A stretch of 12,530 nt of DNA from Acidimicrobiaceae bacterium (lineage in GTDB: Bacteria > Actinomycetota > Acidimicrobiia > Acidimicrobiales > Acidimicrobiaceae), in assembly GCA_013044365.1 (NCBI GenBank), contig JABEUP010000030.1, positions 1 through 12,530 of the forward strand, read 5' to 3'. Both the position numbers and the translations under genes were made by a program. Below are positions 11,269 to 12,530 of this stretch, piece after piece (positions within the stretch are counted from its first letter, which is position 1; every line of letters begins with the position of its first letter). The notes under the pieces were generated by a model. That model was not told the DNA's origin. It did not search any database and worked only from the letters and a program-made list of their open reading frames with translations.

Positions 11269-12530
11269 ATGGCCCAAAAGAGTATCGATACTCAAACACG
11301 GTCAGATAAAAAGTCGGAGCTCAATAATCCGATCTCGTCGTCGATCAGACTTCGGGAACCCCAAAAATCGGGTCTGAAGGAACACTTCAAAAAGACTGAC
11401 CCTGGGGTGGACTTAACTGAGAATCCGCTATTTGGTCGATTTCTAAAAAAATCGCTCCGAAACAGGAAATTTCAATTCTTTTTGATTCTTCCGAATCAGA
11501 TCATATTTTGGATTGTTATAGCCACCGGTATATTCGGCGTCACCAATCCCGGCAGAAACTTCGGTCCAGCAATTACCTGGTACCTATGGTTCGCCTTGGT
11601 TTTCGTTCTAATGGCCGTGATTGGACGCGCATGGTGTGCAATGTGTCCTTTCGGTGGTTTCGGGGAATGGATTCAGAGGAGGACCTTTTTCCAGAGGACT
11701 CAGAAGTCATTGGGATTGGGCAAGAAAATGCCGGAGTCCTGGGCAGGGCACGGTCTGCTGATCTCTTCCATAGTCTTTGTGATCCTGACCTTCTTTGAGG
11801 AGTTTTTCAACATCGCGGGTCCGGGAGCACCGATTGCTACGTCAATCATGGTTTTGTCAATCGTGGCGTTTGCGACCCTGAGTTTTCTCCTGTTCGAGAG
11901 GCGCACTTTTTGCCGGTACCTGTGCCCACTTTCTTCAGTGATTGCAACTGCAGGAGCGATGGGAAGCGTGGCTGGATTCAGAACTAAAGACCGCGACGTC
12001 TGTCTTACCTGCAAGACCAAGGACTGTATGCGAGGCGGCGAGGACGGATTTGGGTGCCCATGGTATACCTGGCCGGGTAGTGCGGACTCAAACGCCTTCT
12101 GTGGTCTGTGCTCCGAGTGCTACAAGGCATGCCCTTCCGACAACATCGGGCTCTTCGTGCAGAAGCCGTTGACTTCGATTATCGCACCCACGCGCAGGCG
12201 CTTCGATGTCGGAATCTCGGTTGCGATTCTCTTTGGCCTGGTGCTTTACCAGCAGTACAACGCGCTCAGCTGGTATGGAGGTATTGACGACTGGCTTAAC
12301 TCCAACATCAATTTCCCCCACTACCCAAACCCGATTGCTTACCTCGGAGGAATTGCACTAGCGGTTGGAATCATCTGGCTTGGGGTTTTGGGAGTTCAGA
12401 AGTTGGGAGGCCTTAGAAAAATCGTGGGCCAGAAGACTGGCTGGTTCGTCGCCTTCGCATACGCTCTGATCCCGATCACCGGACTGGATTATTTTGCAAG
12501 GCAGTTCCCGAAGTTCTTCGAGCACGTTGC
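11269..12530 (+). CDS. Polytopic membrane [4Fe-4S] protein, NapH/NosR/CcoG type (3' end cut)
   Basis: Open from ATG 11269 (AGGAGG six bases upstream) to the window end: 420 codons, no stop. After about 67 polar residues come membrane segments near 68-91, 102-121, 161-180, 188-209, 313-330, 355-375 and 391-409. GRAWCAMCPFG (Cys123, Cys126) and RRTFCRYLCPLS (Cys215, Cys219) are the paired cysteine-proline motifs found just inside the membrane in NapH, NosR and CcoG. The first is CX2CP where CX3CP is usual. A ferredoxin-like region follows: Cys245, 248, 253 and 263 (CxxCx4C, CP) and Cys278, 281, 284 and 288 (CxxCxxCxxxCP), enough for two [4Fe-4S] clusters. Such proteins pass electrons from quinol to periplasmic reductases or serve metal insertion. 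The partner is unknown because the downstream genes are outside the window. Confidence 0.85.
   Translation, partial: MAQKSIDTQTRSDKKSELNNPISSSIRLREPQKSGLKEHFKKTDPGVDLTENPLFGRFLKKSLRNRKFQFFLILPNQIIFWIVIATGIFGVTNPGRNFGPAITWYLWFALVFVLMAVIGRAWCAMCPFGGFGEWIQRRTFFQRTQKSLGLGKKMPESWAGHGLLISSIVFVILTFFEEFFNIAGPGAPIATSIMVLSIVAFATLSFLLFERRTFCRYLCPLSSVIATAGAMGSVAGFRTKDRDVCLTCKTKDCMRGGEDGFGCPWYTWPGSADSNAFCGLCSECYKACPSDNIGLFVQKPLTSIIAPTRRRFDVGISVAILFGLVLYQQYNALSWYGGIDDWLNSNINFPHYPNPIAYLGGIALAVGIIWLGVLGVQKLGGLRKIVGQKTGWFVAFAYALIPITGLDYFARQFPKFFEHV

Noticed and set aside
1..12530. CRISPR array, insertion sequence, prophage or integrated element
   Set aside because: No regularly spaced repeats, transposase or integrase patterns, or flanking target duplications were seen. 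All recognisable genes are chromosomal types.

Overview
The window looks like a chromosomal segment of an actinobacterium whose G+C, judged by eye, is nearer one half than the high values of most relatives. The lineage evidence is: a DUF5318-like zinc-ribbon protein, a PadR regulator directly before a myo-inositol-phosphate synthase of the actinobacterial form, and the placing of this block beside rpsF-ssb-rpsR-rplI, as in mycobacteria. A deep-branching group such as Acidimicrobiia is a reasonable guess, but the sequence does not prove it. GTG and TTG starts are common.

Layout. (1) 1-1862, minus strand: operon rpsF-ssb-rpsR-rplI (S6, single-strand DNA-binding protein, S18, L9) ending in two tandem hairpins. 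S18 has an unusual acidic C-terminal tail whose last codons also supply the ribosome-binding site of rplI. (2) 1863-2252: gene-free, containing the rpsF leader. (3) 2253-3581, minus: panB (pantothenate synthesis) and, upstream of it, the DUF5318-like gene, separated by a terminator-like hairpin. (4) 3768-6162, plus: padR, ino1 and a degenerate methyltransferase, tightly spaced. PadR probably controls inositol phosphate production. (5) 6163-7584, minus: tRNA nucleotidyltransferase with an HD domain, convergent with the methyltransferase with no base between the stop codons. (6) 7585-7966: divergent intergenic region with repeats, possible RNA hairpins and a possible short leader peptide containing Cys-Cys. 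(7) 7967-9328, plus: MFS transporter with Fsr-like features, followed by a strong bidirectional terminator. (8) 9515-10480, minus: Rrf2-family regulator with three candidate Fe-S cysteines and a long unassigned C-terminal domain. (9) 10481-11268: a nearly 0.8 kb regulatory region rich in palindromes. (10) 11269 to the window end, plus: a polytopic membrane protein with [4Fe-4S] motifs, of NapH/NosR/CcoG type, cut by the window edge.

Regions 1-5 are housekeeping functions: translation, DNA maintenance, CoA precursor, inositol lipids or mycothiol, and tRNA 3'-end formation. The part most likely to hold something undescribed is 9515-12530, where an Rrf2 Fe-S sensor with an extra domain faces a membrane Fe-S electron-transfer protein across a large, structured control region. 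This could be a redox- or nitric-oxide-responsive respiratory module. That function is inferred from domain families and arrangement only.
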